This document shows, piece after piece, positions 35,710-45,628 of a DNA stretch of 64,000 nucleotides (position 1 is its first letter; every line of letters starts with the position of its first letter). The stretch lies in contig NZ_JAVDQG010000002.1 of assembly GCF_031454155.1 (NCBI RefSeq), positions 434,001-498,000 of the forward strand. The letters run 5' to 3'. The translations under genes and the position numbers were made by a program. Origin of the DNA: Desmospora profundinema. GTDB lineage: Bacteria > Bacillota > Bacilli > Thermoactinomycetales > DSM-45169. A model generated the notes under the pieces. It was not told where the DNA came from. It saw nothing but the letters and a program-made list of their open reading frames with translations, and ran no database searches.

Positions 35710-37866
35710 TCATTGCATAATGCGCTGAACGCTGTAAATATCGCGAACCCGCTTGATCTTTTCCACGACAGACTGCAAATGCCCCAGATTGCGAATCGAG
35801 ATGGACAGATGAATGGTGGCCATTCCCCTGCGGTCGGCACGGCCGGCGACAGCCGTCAGATTGACACCGGTTCCCGTCACCGCTTGGAGCACCTCGTTCA
35901 GTAAGCCCTGTCGATCAAGGCCCGTCGCTTCCAGATCCACATTGTATGAAAGGTCGGCCAATCCCTCCCACTCCACGGGGACCATCCGTGCTTCTTCCAC
36001 ATTTTGCAGATTGGGACAGCCCACACGGTGAACCGATACCCCGCGTCCCTGGGTGACAAATCCCTGAATATCATCCCCCGGTACCGGATTGCAACAGCGG
36101 GAAAGGCGAACCAACAGATTGTCCACCCCTTTCACTTTCACCCCATAACCGTGCTGTTTCCGGTGTCGGGAAGGCATCGCCTTTACATCGGGAAGAACCA
36201 ATGGCTTCTCCTCTTCGATGCGAAGCCCTTCCGTCAAACGATTGACCACCTGAGACGGTGAAATGCCTCCGTAACCGACAGCGGCAAACATATCCTCCAC
36301 CTCAGGAAAGTTAAATTGCTGGGCCACCTCTTTCACCTTGTCCCCGCTCAGCAAGCCGGTAGCGTCAATATCCTGTTTCTTGAGCGCCGCTTCCAGCATT
36401 TCTTGTCCTTTGGCGGCACTCTCCTCCCGGCGCTCTTTCTTAAACCAATTGCGGATCTTGTTGCGGGCCTGGGAGGACTTGACCAGCTTCAGCCAGTCCC
36501 GGCTGGGGCCGTAGCTGTGTTTGGAGGTAAGAATTTCCACGATGTCACCGGTTTTCAACTGATGATCCAGCGGTACGATCTTATTGTTTACCTTAGCCCC
36601 GATACAACGGTTCCCAACCTCCGTGTGGATGCGATAGGCGAAGTCGATCGGAACCGAACCGGCGGGCAGCTCCAGTACGTCCCCTTTGGGGGTAAACACA
36701 AAGACGGCGTCGGAGAACCAATCCATTTTCAGATTCTCGACGAACTCCTGAGCATCGCGGGTATCCTGTTGCAACTCCAGTATCTCCCGAAAAAACTTCA
36801 ACTTCTCATTAAAGGAGCTGCCGTCATTTTGACCGCCGTCCTTATACGCCCAGTGGGCGGCAATCCCATATTCGGCAATTCGATGCATCTCCTTGGTTCG
36901 GATCTGCACCTCGATGGGTTCCCCTTTGGGGCCGATCACAGTGGTGTGGAGGGATTGATACAGATTCGTCTTCGGCATCGCGATATAATCTTTGAACCGG
37001 CCCGGCATCGGCTTCCAGATGGTATGGATGATCCCGAGAACGGCATAGCAGTCCCGGACGGATTCGACGATCACCCGGACTGCCAATAAATCGTATATTT
37101 CATTGAATTGCTTATGGTCTTTCACCATTTTGCGATAAATACTGTAAATATGCTTGGGCCGTCCTGAAATGTCCGATTCCACATTCATCTGTTTCAACCG
37201 CTCCCGGATGGTGTCGATCACTTCATCCAGATACCGCTCCCGTTCCTCCCGCTTTTTTTTCATCAGGTTTACAATGCGGTAGTACTGTTGGGGATTCAGG
37301 GCACGGAGGGCGCTGTCCTCCAACTCCCATTTGATCGTCGAAATTCCCAGGCGGTGGGCCAGTGGAGCAAAAATCTCCAGAGTCTCCTGAGCGATGCGCC
37401 GGCGTTTCGATTCCGGCAGGTATTTCAGGGTGCGCATGTTGTGAAGGCGGTCGGCCAGTTTAATCAAAATGACACGGATATCCTGAGCCATGGCCACGAA
37501 CATCTTGCGGTGGTTTTCCGCTTGGTGCTCGGCGTTAGACTTGTACTTCATCCGCTTTTTCAGTTTGGTCAGCCCGTCCACGATCTGGGCGACCGTCTCG
37601 CCGAACTGCTCTTCTACCATCTCCAGGGTGACACCCGTATCTTCCACCACATCATGCAAAATGGCAGCGGTGAGCGTAGTGGCGTCCATCTGCAAGTGGA
37701 CCAGAATGCCCGCTACCGCCACCGGGTGATGGATATACTTCTCCCCGGATTTGCGGGTCTGACCCTCATGGGCTTTCTCGGCGAAGAGATAGGCTTCTTC
37801 CACTTGGGCCAAATCTTCTTTTTTCAGATAGCGTTCCGCCAGCTCCAGCAATTCCTCTATGGACAT
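35710..37866 (-). CDS. relA: Bifunctional (p)ppGpp synthetase/hydrolase Rel
   Basis: 718-residue stringent-response enzyme. Order: HD hydrolase domain with HDVVEDTGV near residue 75, synthetase domain with MPKTNLYQSLHTTVIGPKG near 300, TGS domain (VFTPKGDVLELPAGS, about 390-450), helical and zinc-finger-like CCNPVPGDDI, and a C-terminal ACT domain. The full HD set marks a bifunctional Rel. The ATG at 37866 follows AGGTGAG. It heads relA-dtd from a recognisable promoter. Confidence 0.97.
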   Translation of the reverse strand: MSIEELLELAERYLKKEDLAQVEEAYLFAEKAHEGQTRKSGEKYIHHPVAVAGILVHLQMDATTLTAAILHDVVEDTGVTLEMVEEQFGETVAQIVDGLTKLKKRMKYKSNAEHQAENHRKMFVAMAQDIRVILIKLADRLHNMRTLKYLPESKRRRIAQETLEIFAPLAHRLGISTIKWELEDSALRALNPQQYYRIVNLMKKKREERERYLDEVIDTIRERLKQMNVESDISGRPKHIYSIYRKMVKDHKQFNEIYDLLAVRVIVESVRDCYAVLGIIHTIWKPMPGRFKDYIAMPKTNLYQSLHTTVIGPKGEPIEVQIRTKEMHRIAEYGIAAHWAYKDGGQNDGSSFNEKLKFFREILELQQDTRDAQEFVENLKMDWFSDAVFVFTPKGDVLELPAGSVPIDFAYRIHTEVGNRCIGAKVNNKIVPLDHQLKTGDIVEILTSKHSYGPSRDWLKLVKSSQARNKIRNWFKKERREESAAKGQEMLEAALKKQDIDATGLLSGDKVKEVAQQFNFPEVEDMFAAVGYGGISPSQVVNRLTEGLRIEEEKPLVLPDVKAMPSRHRKQHGYGVKVKGVDNLLVRLSRCCNPVPGDDIQGFVTQGRGVSVHRVGCPNLQNVEEARMVPVEWEGLADLSYNVDLEATGLDRQGLLNEVLQAVTGTGVNLTAVAGRADRRGMATIHLSISIRNLGHLQSVVEKIKRVRDIYSVQRIMQ

Positions 37867-37906
37867 ATCCCACTCACCTAAATACGTATTTGAAAAGAAG
37901 TTTTTC

Positions 37907-37935
37907 CTTATATTATCTACAAAGACGAGAGCCAA
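37907..37935 (-). promoter_or_regulatory. Promoter of relA-dtd
   Basis: On the minus strand TTGGCT (37930-37935) and TATAAG (37907-37912) are 17 bp apart, about 40 bp before the relA start codon. One mismatch in the -10 and two in the -35. Confidence 0.6.
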
Positions 37936-38008
37936 GTAAAGAGGAAGGGGTTGGGAAGCAACCAAACGGAACCGGCACCATCGGCATGTCGGTATCCGAA
38001 CAAATGCT

Positions 38009-38032
38009 AAACCCGGCCAATGGCCGGGTTTG
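38009..38032 (-). terminator. Terminator of the 38.0-38.4 kb membrane gene
   Basis: AAACCCGGCC and GGCCGGGTTT form a perfect 10-bp stem with a 4-base loop; weak T content follows on the minus strand. It separates the membrane-protein gene from the relA promoter. Confidence 0.75.
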
Positions 38033-38043
38033 GCTTTGCAACC

Positions 38044-38442
38044 TCATCGATAACGTCGCCTCTCCTTCCGTTGCGGAAAGAAACCGACGGTTTTCCAACG
38101 TATATACAAAAACAGCGCGGAAAAAAGAATCGCTTCAATCAGAACCAGGGTAAAACGGAGATGCTGATCCTCCGTCGATTTCAACAGAAACGGAGCGACG
38201 ACGATCCCACCATAGGCCGTTAATTCAAATGAGAGCATAAACAGCCGCCACACCCGATACAGATAAGAACGGATTTGGATGTCGCCGGGTTTAAACAACT
38301 CCAGAAAAAAGACGACCAAAACAAAGCCCATCCAAAGGATGAAGCCTGCCACCACCAATAACGCGAACGCGGCAACCAATTCTTTGAAAAAAATTTCAAT
38401 GAAGTCAAACACGTTTCGGGTCTCTCCTTTTCTTCCATCCAT
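38044..38442 (-). CDS. Small integral membrane protein, unknown function
   Basis: 132 residues with three to four hydrophobic spans and a basic C-terminus (RRKERRRYR). The ATG at 38442 has GAGGG 6 nt upstream; a GTG at 38412 with AAAAGGAG is an alternative that would drop the first ten residues. Flanked by terminators from addA and before relA. No family recognised. Confidence 0.65.
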   Translation of the reverse strand: MDGRKGETRNVFDFIEIFFKELVAAFALLVVAGFILWMGFVLVVFFLELFKPGDIQIRSYLYRVWRLFMLSFELTAYGGIVVAPFLLKSTEDQHLRFTLVLIEAILFSALFLYIRWKTVGFFPQRKERRRYR

Positions 38443-38517
38443 ATCCCTCTGGGAAACAGAGAGAAATATCCATTCTATCATACCATAGAACCGTTTTGGA
38501 AAGAGGAAAAGATTGCA

Positions 38518-38555
38518 TAAAAAAACGACCCGATCAAGGAGAGATTTGATCGGGT
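38518..38555 (-). terminator. Terminator overlapping the addA stop codon
   Basis: ACCCGATCAA and TTGATCGGGT pair over 10 bp, followed by seven T on the minus strand. The upstream arm is made by the last six addA codons, and the stop codon lies in the loop-side base of the stem. Confidence 0.88.
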
Positions 38556-41500
38556 TCTATGATCGCCTGATCACACCAGGCGATATAGGGACAGTATCCG
38601 CACCGGTTTCCCGGTTTGGCAGGAAACTGGGACATCTGATCTCCCCGCAGCATGCGAGACCAAGAAATAAGTGACTCCTCCGCCTCCGCCAACCAGTCGG
38701 CTTCTACCGGAAAGGAGACTTCCCGATCCGGTTTCAAAAAGTATAAACTGGCGCGATCCAATTGGATCCCCCATTGCTCCCGGACAGCCATCGCATACAG
38801 CTGTAACTGCGGCAGGTACTCCAAGGCCAGTTCGTCCACCTCTTCCGGTCCCACATCGTTTGTTTTCCAGTCGACCAATTCCCAGCGGCCTTCCCGGGTG
38901 CAGTGGAGCCGATCCACCGTTCCTGTCACTCGCAAGCCGTATTTTTCCAAGGAGAAAGGGGCTTCCCGCAACAGATGGGCCATGGTATGGACTTCCTGGC
39001 AATAGCGGCTCCGGATATACGCGTGTACCAGCGGGCGAAACTCTTCCAGCGCTCGTTCATGGCGACCGGGGTGGATCTCCCATTCCTCCAGCATGATCCG
39101 GGCAGCAAGAATCCAGTCTTCATCGGATTGGGGAATGCGGATCATCGTTTCCAATAACCGATGAACCAGCTCCCCTCTCACCCGCGGAGGAATCGGTGCC
39201 GAAACGGAACCATCCCTTCGAAGAGTCTCTCCTGGCCCCTCGGGCATCTCTAGCACTTCGGCGAAAAAGTGGCGGCGGGGACAATTGGCCAAACGGTTCA
39301 ATTGCGTCACACTCACTTCCAATCGATCTGCGTCAGTCCATCCCCGCGGTTCCCAGCGACCAGGGGCAATCGGATCGGGAATAGGCGGAAAGATGGGCCG
39401 CTTGTCCTCCGCTTCCTTCCCCCATGGGTCCCTCTCCTCCTTGTCCGCAAATGAGTGGACGGCCAAGAATAGCCCCTCCTCATCATCCGGAAAGGTCCAA
39501 TTTCCTTTCTCCCACTCGATTCGGTGATAGCCGAGGATCCCATCCAACCACTTGGACCAAGTATCACCCGACAACAGGCTTTCCCCTCGAGCCGTTCCTT
39601 TGTGCTCCTGGGGTACGCCGGACAGAATCAGCTTCCGCTCGGCCCGGGTGGCCGCCACGTACAAAAGCCGTGCCGACTCTTCCCGTGCCTGTTTCGCCTC
39701 CCGCTCCCGCCAGCGGATCCACCGATCCGTCTCTTCCCAGAAACCGGAAGGGTTCGGCACTTTCAACACCAGCCCCGATCGACGGTCCACTCGTACTTCT
39801 CCCCATTCGTACTGGAGTTTTCGCGCGATCTCCGGTAAGAAGACGACCGGAAACTCCAACCCTTTGGATTGATGGATGGTCATCAGCGAAACCCGATTCT
39901 GCTCTGAAGGGGTGAGGGGGGCCTCCGTTTCCTCCATTTGACGGATCAACACCCCGTTAAGCCGATCCAGCCAGGCGGAGAGGGAAAAAGACGCTTCTTT
40001 TTCCCATTGACGTGCCATGCGCACCCATTTATTCACATTGGCCACGGCCTGTCGGCCACGCGGGGTGGTTCCCCATACCTCCCGCACTTCACTCTCGCGA
40101 ACCATCCGTTCCAATAAATCGGAGACGGGAATACGGCCTGTCCACCTGCACCATCGCTCCCAGTCATCTAAAAACCGGGACAGCTTAAACCGCTCTTCCG
40201 CCGGATCGTCGATCCATTCCAGCCATTGCTCAGGATGTCGATGCCACTCATCCTTCCGGGACAGACGCAGCAGTGTCTCATCAGAAACCCCACACAGAGG
40301 GGAACGCAACACACCCACCCACGACAGCGGATCATCCGGATTGGCCAACAGACGGATGGCATGGATCCAATCCCATACTTCCTGCCGGCTGAAAAACCCC
40401 CTTCCTTTCACCACATGGAAGGGAATGCCCCGCTGGGATAAAGCCCCCTCAAACACTTTCACATGGGTCATCGCCTGAAACAGCACCGCGATTTCCCCGG
40501 GTTCTGTCCCCGTCTGCAAGAGGGTATCGATCCGTGCAGCCACCGCTTCCGCTTCCGCCTCCAACGGATCCTCCCCTTTGGCGGCGGATGGTTGAAGCCA
40601 CACTTCCACCGGAGGTTCTCCTCCTCCCTCACGGTGAGGCCGGGCGGAGCTGAAGCGGGGAAACAGGTCGGAGAAAAGCCGGTTGACCACTGCCACCAGC
40701 CCATGGGTGGAGCGGAAATTGTCCAATAGTTGCACTTCCCGGCCGCCCTTGGCCAGCCATTCATCCCGGACCTCCGTAAACAAGCCCACATCCGCTCCCC
40801 GAAAGCGATAGATCGATTGCTTGGGATCGCCCACCACAAACCCTTTCCCCGGTAACTCTTCCCCGGCGGGCCCTGGCAGCATCAACTGAAAGAGCTCCCT
40901 CTGAACCGGGTTGGTATCCTGAAACTCATCCACCATCAGCCAGCGGATGCGGCGGCGAATCGTTTCCGCCACACCGGCGTGATTCCGCAACAGTCGGATG
41001 GCCCGCACCTGCAATTCGTCAAAGTCCAGGACGCACCGCTCCTCCTTCCGCCGCCGATAAGCCCGTTCCACTTTCCCCAGTAAATCACAGACTGCGGCTG
41101 CCACTTCCGCCTCCCGCGGGGCCAAACTCCTTCCCCGCAGCAGATTCACCCACATCTCTGCCGATTCTTTCGCCTGATCCCGGTATCGAAGAAGGATCTC
41201 ATCCCGGCCCCAATTTCCTTTCAGCAAGGACAAAAACCGTTTCAACCTCCGTAACAATGGGTTCGTCTCTTCCTTGGAATCGCGCATAAAACTGGCCTCT
41301 TCCAACCAAGCGTCCCGAAAACGCTGCAACCGTTTGCCTCCATCCAACTCGGCCAACTGTTCCGCCGCAGATAAAAAGACCATGCGGTGTTCATGCTCCT
41401 GTCGGTCCCGTTCCGCCGCCGCTTCCTCCCATGCCCGATGCGTGCGGGCAGCCAGCTCGTCGGAATCCCATCCGTTCCCGGTCATTTCTCGGTATAATCG

Positions 41501-42031
41501 CGTAAGCCCCGCCACTGCTCCGGCGGATCCCCAGGCCAGGAGCAACGGCTCTGCCCCGGGCGGATCACCCGATTCCACCGTATGGGTTAAGGCTTCTTCC
41601 ACCGCTTCATCCAGCCACTCTCCGGCCTCTTGCTCATCAGCCACGGTGAAGTGGGGATCCACGTCCGCTTCCACGGGAAACTCCCGTAACAAAGCGGCAC
41701 AAAAAGCATGGAACGTCATCACTTGAGCCCCTTCCATCTGGGCCAGCCAATCGTTCCACGGGAGGGCGGCAGAAGCATCCATGACTGGTTCTCCTTTAGC
41801 CCGCTCCCGAATCCCCTGACGAATCCGCTCCTTCATCTCGGCTGCCGCTTTGTCCGTAAAGGTAATCGCCAACACCCGGGAAAAAGGATTTCTTTCAGAC
41901 CCTTCCCGCTCCAATATGCGCAGGAAGCGTTCCACCAAAACACGCGTCTTCCCTGAACCGGCTCCCGCCGAAACCACGCAGTGTTGATCGAAGCTTTCCA
42001 CTGCGGCCTGTTGTTCCGGTGTAAATATCAT
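38534..42031 (-). CDS. addA: AddA-type helicase/nuclease with a C-terminal Cys cluster
   Basis: 1165-residue UvrD/RecB-family protein of the end-resecting AddAB complex. Walker A AGAGSGKT lies at residues 22-29, then MTFHAFC, WLMVDEFQDTNPVQ (Walker B), QLLDNFRST, LMTIHQSKGLEFPVVF and YVAATRAE. The C-terminal nuclease domain has WELVDWKTN near 1055. It also has Cys near 919 (NCPRRHFF) and a C-x2-C-x5-C set near 1140, the spacing of the iron-sulfur staple normally described for AddB. That is unusual for Bacillus-type AddA. It overlaps addB by 4 bp (ATGA). Confidence 0.92.
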   Translation of the reverse strand: MIFTPEQQAAVESFDQHCVVSAGAGSGKTRVLVERFLRILEREGSERNPFSRVLAITFTDKAAAEMKERIRQGIRERAKGEPVMDASAALPWNDWLAQMEGAQVMTFHAFCAALLREFPVEADVDPHFTVADEQEAGEWLDEAVEEALTHTVESGDPPGAEPLLLAWGSAGAVAGLTRLYREMTGNGWDSDELAARTHRAWEEAAAERDRQEHEHRMVFLSAAEQLAELDGGKRLQRFRDAWLEEASFMRDSKEETNPLLRRLKRFLSLLKGNWGRDEILLRYRDQAKESAEMWVNLLRGRSLAPREAEVAAAVCDLLGKVERAYRRRKEERCVLDFDELQVRAIRLLRNHAGVAETIRRRIRWLMVDEFQDTNPVQRELFQLMLPGPAGEELPGKGFVVGDPKQSIYRFRGADVGLFTEVRDEWLAKGGREVQLLDNFRSTHGLVAVVNRLFSDLFPRFSSARPHREGGGEPPVEVWLQPSAAKGEDPLEAEAEAVAARIDTLLQTGTEPGEIAVLFQAMTHVKVFEGALSQRGIPFHVVKGRGFFSRQEVWDWIHAIRLLANPDDPLSWVGVLRSPLCGVSDETLLRLSRKDEWHRHPEQWLEWIDDPAEERFKLSRFLDDWERWCRWTGRIPVSDLLERMVRESEVREVWGTTPRGRQAVANVNKWVRMARQWEKEASFSLSAWLDRLNGVLIRQMEETEAPLTPSEQNRVSLMTIHQSKGLEFPVVFLPEIARKLQYEWGEVRVDRRSGLVLKVPNPSGFWEETDRWIRWREREAKQAREESARLLYVAATRAERKLILSGVPQEHKGTARGESLLSGDTWSKWLDGILGYHRIEWEKGNWTFPDDEEGLFLAVHSFADKEERDPWGKEAEDKRPIFPPIPDPIAPGRWEPRGWTDADRLEVSVTQLNRLANCPRRHFFAEVLEMPEGPGETLRRDGSVSAPIPPRVRGELVHRLLETMIRIPQSDEDWILAARIMLEEWEIHPGRHERALEEFRPLVHAYIRSRYCQEVHTMAHLLREAPFSLEKYGLRVTGTVDRLHCTREGRWELVDWKTNDVGPEEVDELALEYLPQLQLYAMAVREQWGIQLDRASLYFLKPDREVSFPVEADWLAEAEESLISWSRMLRGDQMSQFPAKPGNRCGYCPYIAWCDQAIIEPDQISP

Positions 42032-45000
42032 TGGCTCTTCCCCCTCTCTTTCCGCAATAGACGCTGACGGTCAATCCGACAGATCGTACGGTGCGGGCAG
42101 GTGGCGGGACATTCCCGCACAGGGGCGACGGCAAAACGGCCTTGTTCCAGTTCCTGCAACCGACGCGCGATTTTCTTCCTGATTTTAGCAAAGACGCCTT
42201 CCCATGCATCCCTTTCCAGCCATCCCCCCACTCGGGAAGAGATACCCGCCAATTCCCCCCCGTCGGCGCGCCACATCCCCTGGTTGCGGTTGTCCGACGG
42301 CGGATCCTCCCCCTTGCGGTTCCCGGAGGTGTAAAAGGCCGCCCCCACCGCTCGATCGGGATCCAGCCCCATCTCCTGTTGCAACACCCACAGATAGAGG
42401 GGGAGCTGCAAATGATATCCGTCGATGACATCCCGTGCCGAAGGAGCCGTACCGGATTTGTAATCATACAGGATATAGCGGCCCTCATCATCCATATCCA
42501 CCCGGTCCACCTTTCCTCGGACGCGAATCGATCCCGCTTCTCCCAGATCCAGTTCAACAGGGGAGACCCTGCTGTCCAGATCCGCCTCCCCCCGATGGAT
42601 CGCCGCCTCATCCCGCATCAAGCCAAATCCCCACTCCAACCAACGGGGACGAAAAGATGAGGAGGCTCCCTTCTTTTCCCTCCACCAACGCTCATGCTTC
42701 ACCATCGCCATCAGCCGGGGCTGCAAACGGCGTGCCTCAAGCTGATACCACGGAGGCAAATCGTCCCATCCCCGCCGTTGTGCTTCTTCCCTCCACACCG
42801 TCTCGGCCACCTTGTCAAGATGCTCCCAGGGACCGTCTCCCTCCTGAAGCTTGTCCGGATCCTTTCGGTATCGATCCCAAAATCGGCACAAAATCCGGTG
42901 CAGGATCTCCCCCCGCTCCAAGGGGGTGGGCTCAAGCCTCTCCATCTCGGCCGGTCGAACCCGCAGCATACGTCCGGCAAAAAAGTGGAAGGGACAACGA
43001 ACCGCTTCATTGAGGGAAGTGGCGCTCCAAACGGTGTCCTGAATTTCTTCTTTTACCCATTCCGTATGAATCGATGACTTCAGCACCCCATCGAAAGGGG
43101 TATACTGGGAACCCCATCGATCCTTTTCCACATCCACCCGTGCCGCCCAGCTGTTTATGCGTGTCTCATCCTGCTCCCAGGGAAGCGCTTGACGCCAACG
43201 CTTCCAGTCCGGCAACGAGGGAGAAGTCGTATCGTCCAGGGAATCTTGAAGACTGAGTGCCAGTTCCAACCCTTGTTCGCCTGTGGCGCAATCCTGCCAG
43301 GAAAGGGGAGCCGGCTCCATGGTCTCCTGTAAAGAGGGAATCGCTTGAGTCATCTCATCTAAAAACGGAGAAGGAAGGAGGGTATTTCCCGATTCGTCCA
43401 CAGCCGGAAAGGAGCAAACCAACCGTTCTTCCGCTGCTTGGACTGATTGAAAAAACGGAAGCCATTGACGAACCCGTTGCTCCTCCGATGTAGCCACCAT
43501 CACTCCTTCTTTCTGCAACCGACGCCGCTCATCATCGGATACCAGCCAATCCTGCGTCACGGGGCGGGGCCAGCGTCCTTCGGCGCATCCCAACAAAAAA
43601 ACAGCGGCAAACCGGCGTCCCCGGACCTGATTGGGCTCCAATATGCGGACTCCGCCTTTTCTGCCCGGTCGTACCGTCAACCATCGTTTCTCCAGTGCCC
43701 CCTCCAGTGCAGCAAGAAAGGAGGAGGCATCACAGGGAAGCTCACCCCATTCTCCTCTGCTGAAGATCCGTTCCCATCCCGACCGGATTTCCTCCAATCC
43801 TTCCCACGCCCGCCGGTCCACAGCGGCCATATGCCACTCCTCCCGGGTGAGGGCGGCTGGTCGGGCAAGAGGGCGCAAGGGACGGATCCATTCCCCGAAC
43901 CAGTTCACCCAGCCTTCCCATGTTTCGTCAGAAGGGGCGGAACGCAACCAATCGACCAGCCCCCGGAAGGATTCCATTTCAACTTCCCCTTTTTCCTCGT
44001 CCTTCTCCCCATCCCCGATTGGGTCGTTATGGAGGGGAATATTTCCGTCGGGAGCCCGGCGCTGCCACTCCAATCGTTCATGGCGGGCGGGAAGCCCGGG
44101 CAAATAAGCTGAATCCAGCAACATACGCCAACAAGCCCGCTGCCCATTTATAAAACGAAGGGCCAAACGAACCGTTTCCGCCATGGGATGAGAGGCCAGC
44201 GGGATCCGGTGGGGGTGGTGGGCGGGAAGGCCCGCCCTCTCCAGACGGGGGAACAGCAGGGGATGATACCGTTCCGGCTGCTGCGTCAAGATTGCCACGT
44301 CCGACAAAGACCGGCCGGATTGGTCCAGCCACTGCTTCACCCTGGCCACTACCCGATCCACCTCTTCTTCCACCCCCGCCGCCGCCACCACTTGGACCGA
44401 TTCGTTCCCCTCCCGCTTGGCGGGCGGATTCCGAAACAGCTGCTCTTCCAGGTGCGCCAGCAACGCTCCTTTGGTTGATGGAGGGAAACGGTTGTCTCCC
44501 CCACGGACGCGAAAACCGCGAAGCTGGAACCGTTCCACTGTCCGTGCGGTTTCCTGAAACAGCCGGGGGCGCGAGGGATCCCAGGAAAGATGGAGAAATA
44601 CGTCCACCCCTTGGGTAACCGCCTGGATCAACCACTGTTCCTGCAAGACGGATAAATCAGGTACATGCTCCACAATCACCCGCGCCGGCAGGGGGGCTTC
44701 CCCCCGGCGCATTCGTTCCATCCCTTCAAAATAGGGCTCCTCGTGATCCCATAACCGCTCTGCGTCCAACAGCTCCTGATAAGCGGAATAGATGAAGCCC
44801 AATTCCGTCAAATGCGGATGTTGTTTGTCCCACAGTTTCGTCAGCCGACCGGGACGAACCCCCGCCCGCTTCCATTCACCGATCCGTGCTTCCACCTTAG
44901 ACAACCAACCGCTTTTATTCGTCATATGCCGGTGATGACGAAGCTTTCCCTCCGCCGACACTTGGGAGACGGCCTGACGGACCAACCATTCTTGTTCCAC

Positions 45001-45240
45001 CGGTGTCATCAGCGGGCGGGGGCGGTTGGAGGCCGTCAACCGGACAAAACGATCAAAGGTTTGAACCGTAACGGCATGACGATCCCCTCCCCCCCGTTCC
45101 AGCCGCCGCACCACTTCATTCACCATGTCTTGTGAAGGGACCAACACCGCCGTCTCTTTCCCGTTATCCGTACCGATTCCCCCCACTCCCATTCCCAGTT
45201 GACTCTGGGATACGGGGTGTAACACCAACCAACCGGACAT
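42028..45240 (-). CDS. addB: AddB-type subunit with Fe-S nuclease domain, Walker A not found
   Basis: 1070-residue partner of AddA. The C-terminal PD-(D/E)XK nuclease shows GKVDRVD near 913 and ILYDYKSG near 925. Cys near 752 (RCPFHFF) and the set in ECPATCPHRTIC near 1047 form the Fe-S staple. The N-terminus, where Bacillus AddB has GRSGSGKT, reads PVSQSQLGMGVGG with no P-loop, so ATP hydrolysis by this subunit is doubtful. ATG at 45240 chosen for AAGGAGGG upstream. First gene of addB-addA. Confidence 0.88.
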   Translation of the reverse strand: MSGWLVLHPVSQSQLGMGVGGIGTDNGKETAVLVPSQDMVNEVVRRLERGGGDRHAVTVQTFDRFVRLTASNRPRPLMTPVEQEWLVRQAVSQVSAEGKLRHHRHMTNKSGWLSKVEARIGEWKRAGVRPGRLTKLWDKQHPHLTELGFIYSAYQELLDAERLWDHEEPYFEGMERMRRGEAPLPARVIVEHVPDLSVLQEQWLIQAVTQGVDVFLHLSWDPSRPRLFQETARTVERFQLRGFRVRGGDNRFPPSTKGALLAHLEEQLFRNPPAKREGNESVQVVAAAGVEEEVDRVVARVKQWLDQSGRSLSDVAILTQQPERYHPLLFPRLERAGLPAHHPHRIPLASHPMAETVRLALRFINGQRACWRMLLDSAYLPGLPARHERLEWQRRAPDGNIPLHNDPIGDGEKDEEKGEVEMESFRGLVDWLRSAPSDETWEGWVNWFGEWIRPLRPLARPAALTREEWHMAAVDRRAWEGLEEIRSGWERIFSRGEWGELPCDASSFLAALEGALEKRWLTVRPGRKGGVRILEPNQVRGRRFAAVFLLGCAEGRWPRPVTQDWLVSDDERRRLQKEGVMVATSEEQRVRQWLPFFQSVQAAEERLVCSFPAVDESGNTLLPSPFLDEMTQAIPSLQETMEPAPLSWQDCATGEQGLELALSLQDSLDDTTSPSLPDWKRWRQALPWEQDETRINSWAARVDVEKDRWGSQYTPFDGVLKSSIHTEWVKEEIQDTVWSATSLNEAVRCPFHFFAGRMLRVRPAEMERLEPTPLERGEILHRILCRFWDRYRKDPDKLQEGDGPWEHLDKVAETVWREEAQRRGWDDLPPWYQLEARRLQPRLMAMVKHERWWREKKGASSSFRPRWLEWGFGLMRDEAAIHRGEADLDSRVSPVELDLGEAGSIRVRGKVDRVDMDDEGRYILYDYKSGTAPSARDVIDGYHLQLPLYLWVLQQEMGLDPDRAVGAAFYTSGNRKGEDPPSDNRNQGMWRADGGELAGISSRVGGWLERDAWEGVFAKIRKKIARRLQELEQGRFAVAPVRECPATCPHRTICRIDRQRLLRKERGKSQ

Positions 45241-45409
45241 CAACCATCCCTCCTTCAAACCTGTCAGTAACGGCATCTCCTTTCCAACTTCATCCATCTT
45301 GGGAACGATTCCCTCGTCCATGATGCATGATACGGAAAGAAGCTGGTTAAACCATCAACCATCCCCCACTACGGTGGGGGGAACTTCATCGCGGAAAGGG
45401 TGAACCGTC

Positions 45410-45586
45410 TTGGCCTATCCAAAGGATCCGTGGTTAGACCCCGATATGGAGGCGAAAAACTTGATCGGCTTCCCGGATGAAGATGATCCAGGAACCAATG
45501 TCCTCCAATCGATCCAGGAGATGTGGGGACCCACCCCGTACGATGAAGAAGCAAACCGGCAAGAAGAAAAGCAGCAAGGCCGGTGA
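45410..45586 (+). CDS. Small acidic protein, 58 residues
   Basis: A hydrophilic acidic peptide (MAYPKDPWLDPDMEAKN start, EEANRQEEKQQ end), likely disordered or helical. The TTG start has AAAGGGTG about 7 nt upstream; an internal ATG at 45446 is an alternative. It is divergent from addB and followed at once by a 15-bp hairpin, so it looks like a complete small transcription unit. No family recognised. Confidence 0.55.
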   Translation: MAYPKDPWLDPDMEAKNLIGFPDEDDPGTNVLQSIQEMWGPTPYDEEANRQEEKQQGR

Positions 45587-45628
45587 ATAATCGAAGCCGC
45601 CCTCCGCCATGGGGGCGGCTTCGATTAT
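45587..45628 (+). terminator. Strong hairpin after the small acidic gene
   Basis: ATAATCGAAGCCGCC and GGCGGCTTCGATTAT pair perfectly over 15 bp with a 12-base loop. The stem starts right at the stop codon. There is no T-run, so it may be an mRNA-stabilising hairpin or an imperfect terminator. Confidence 0.6.
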
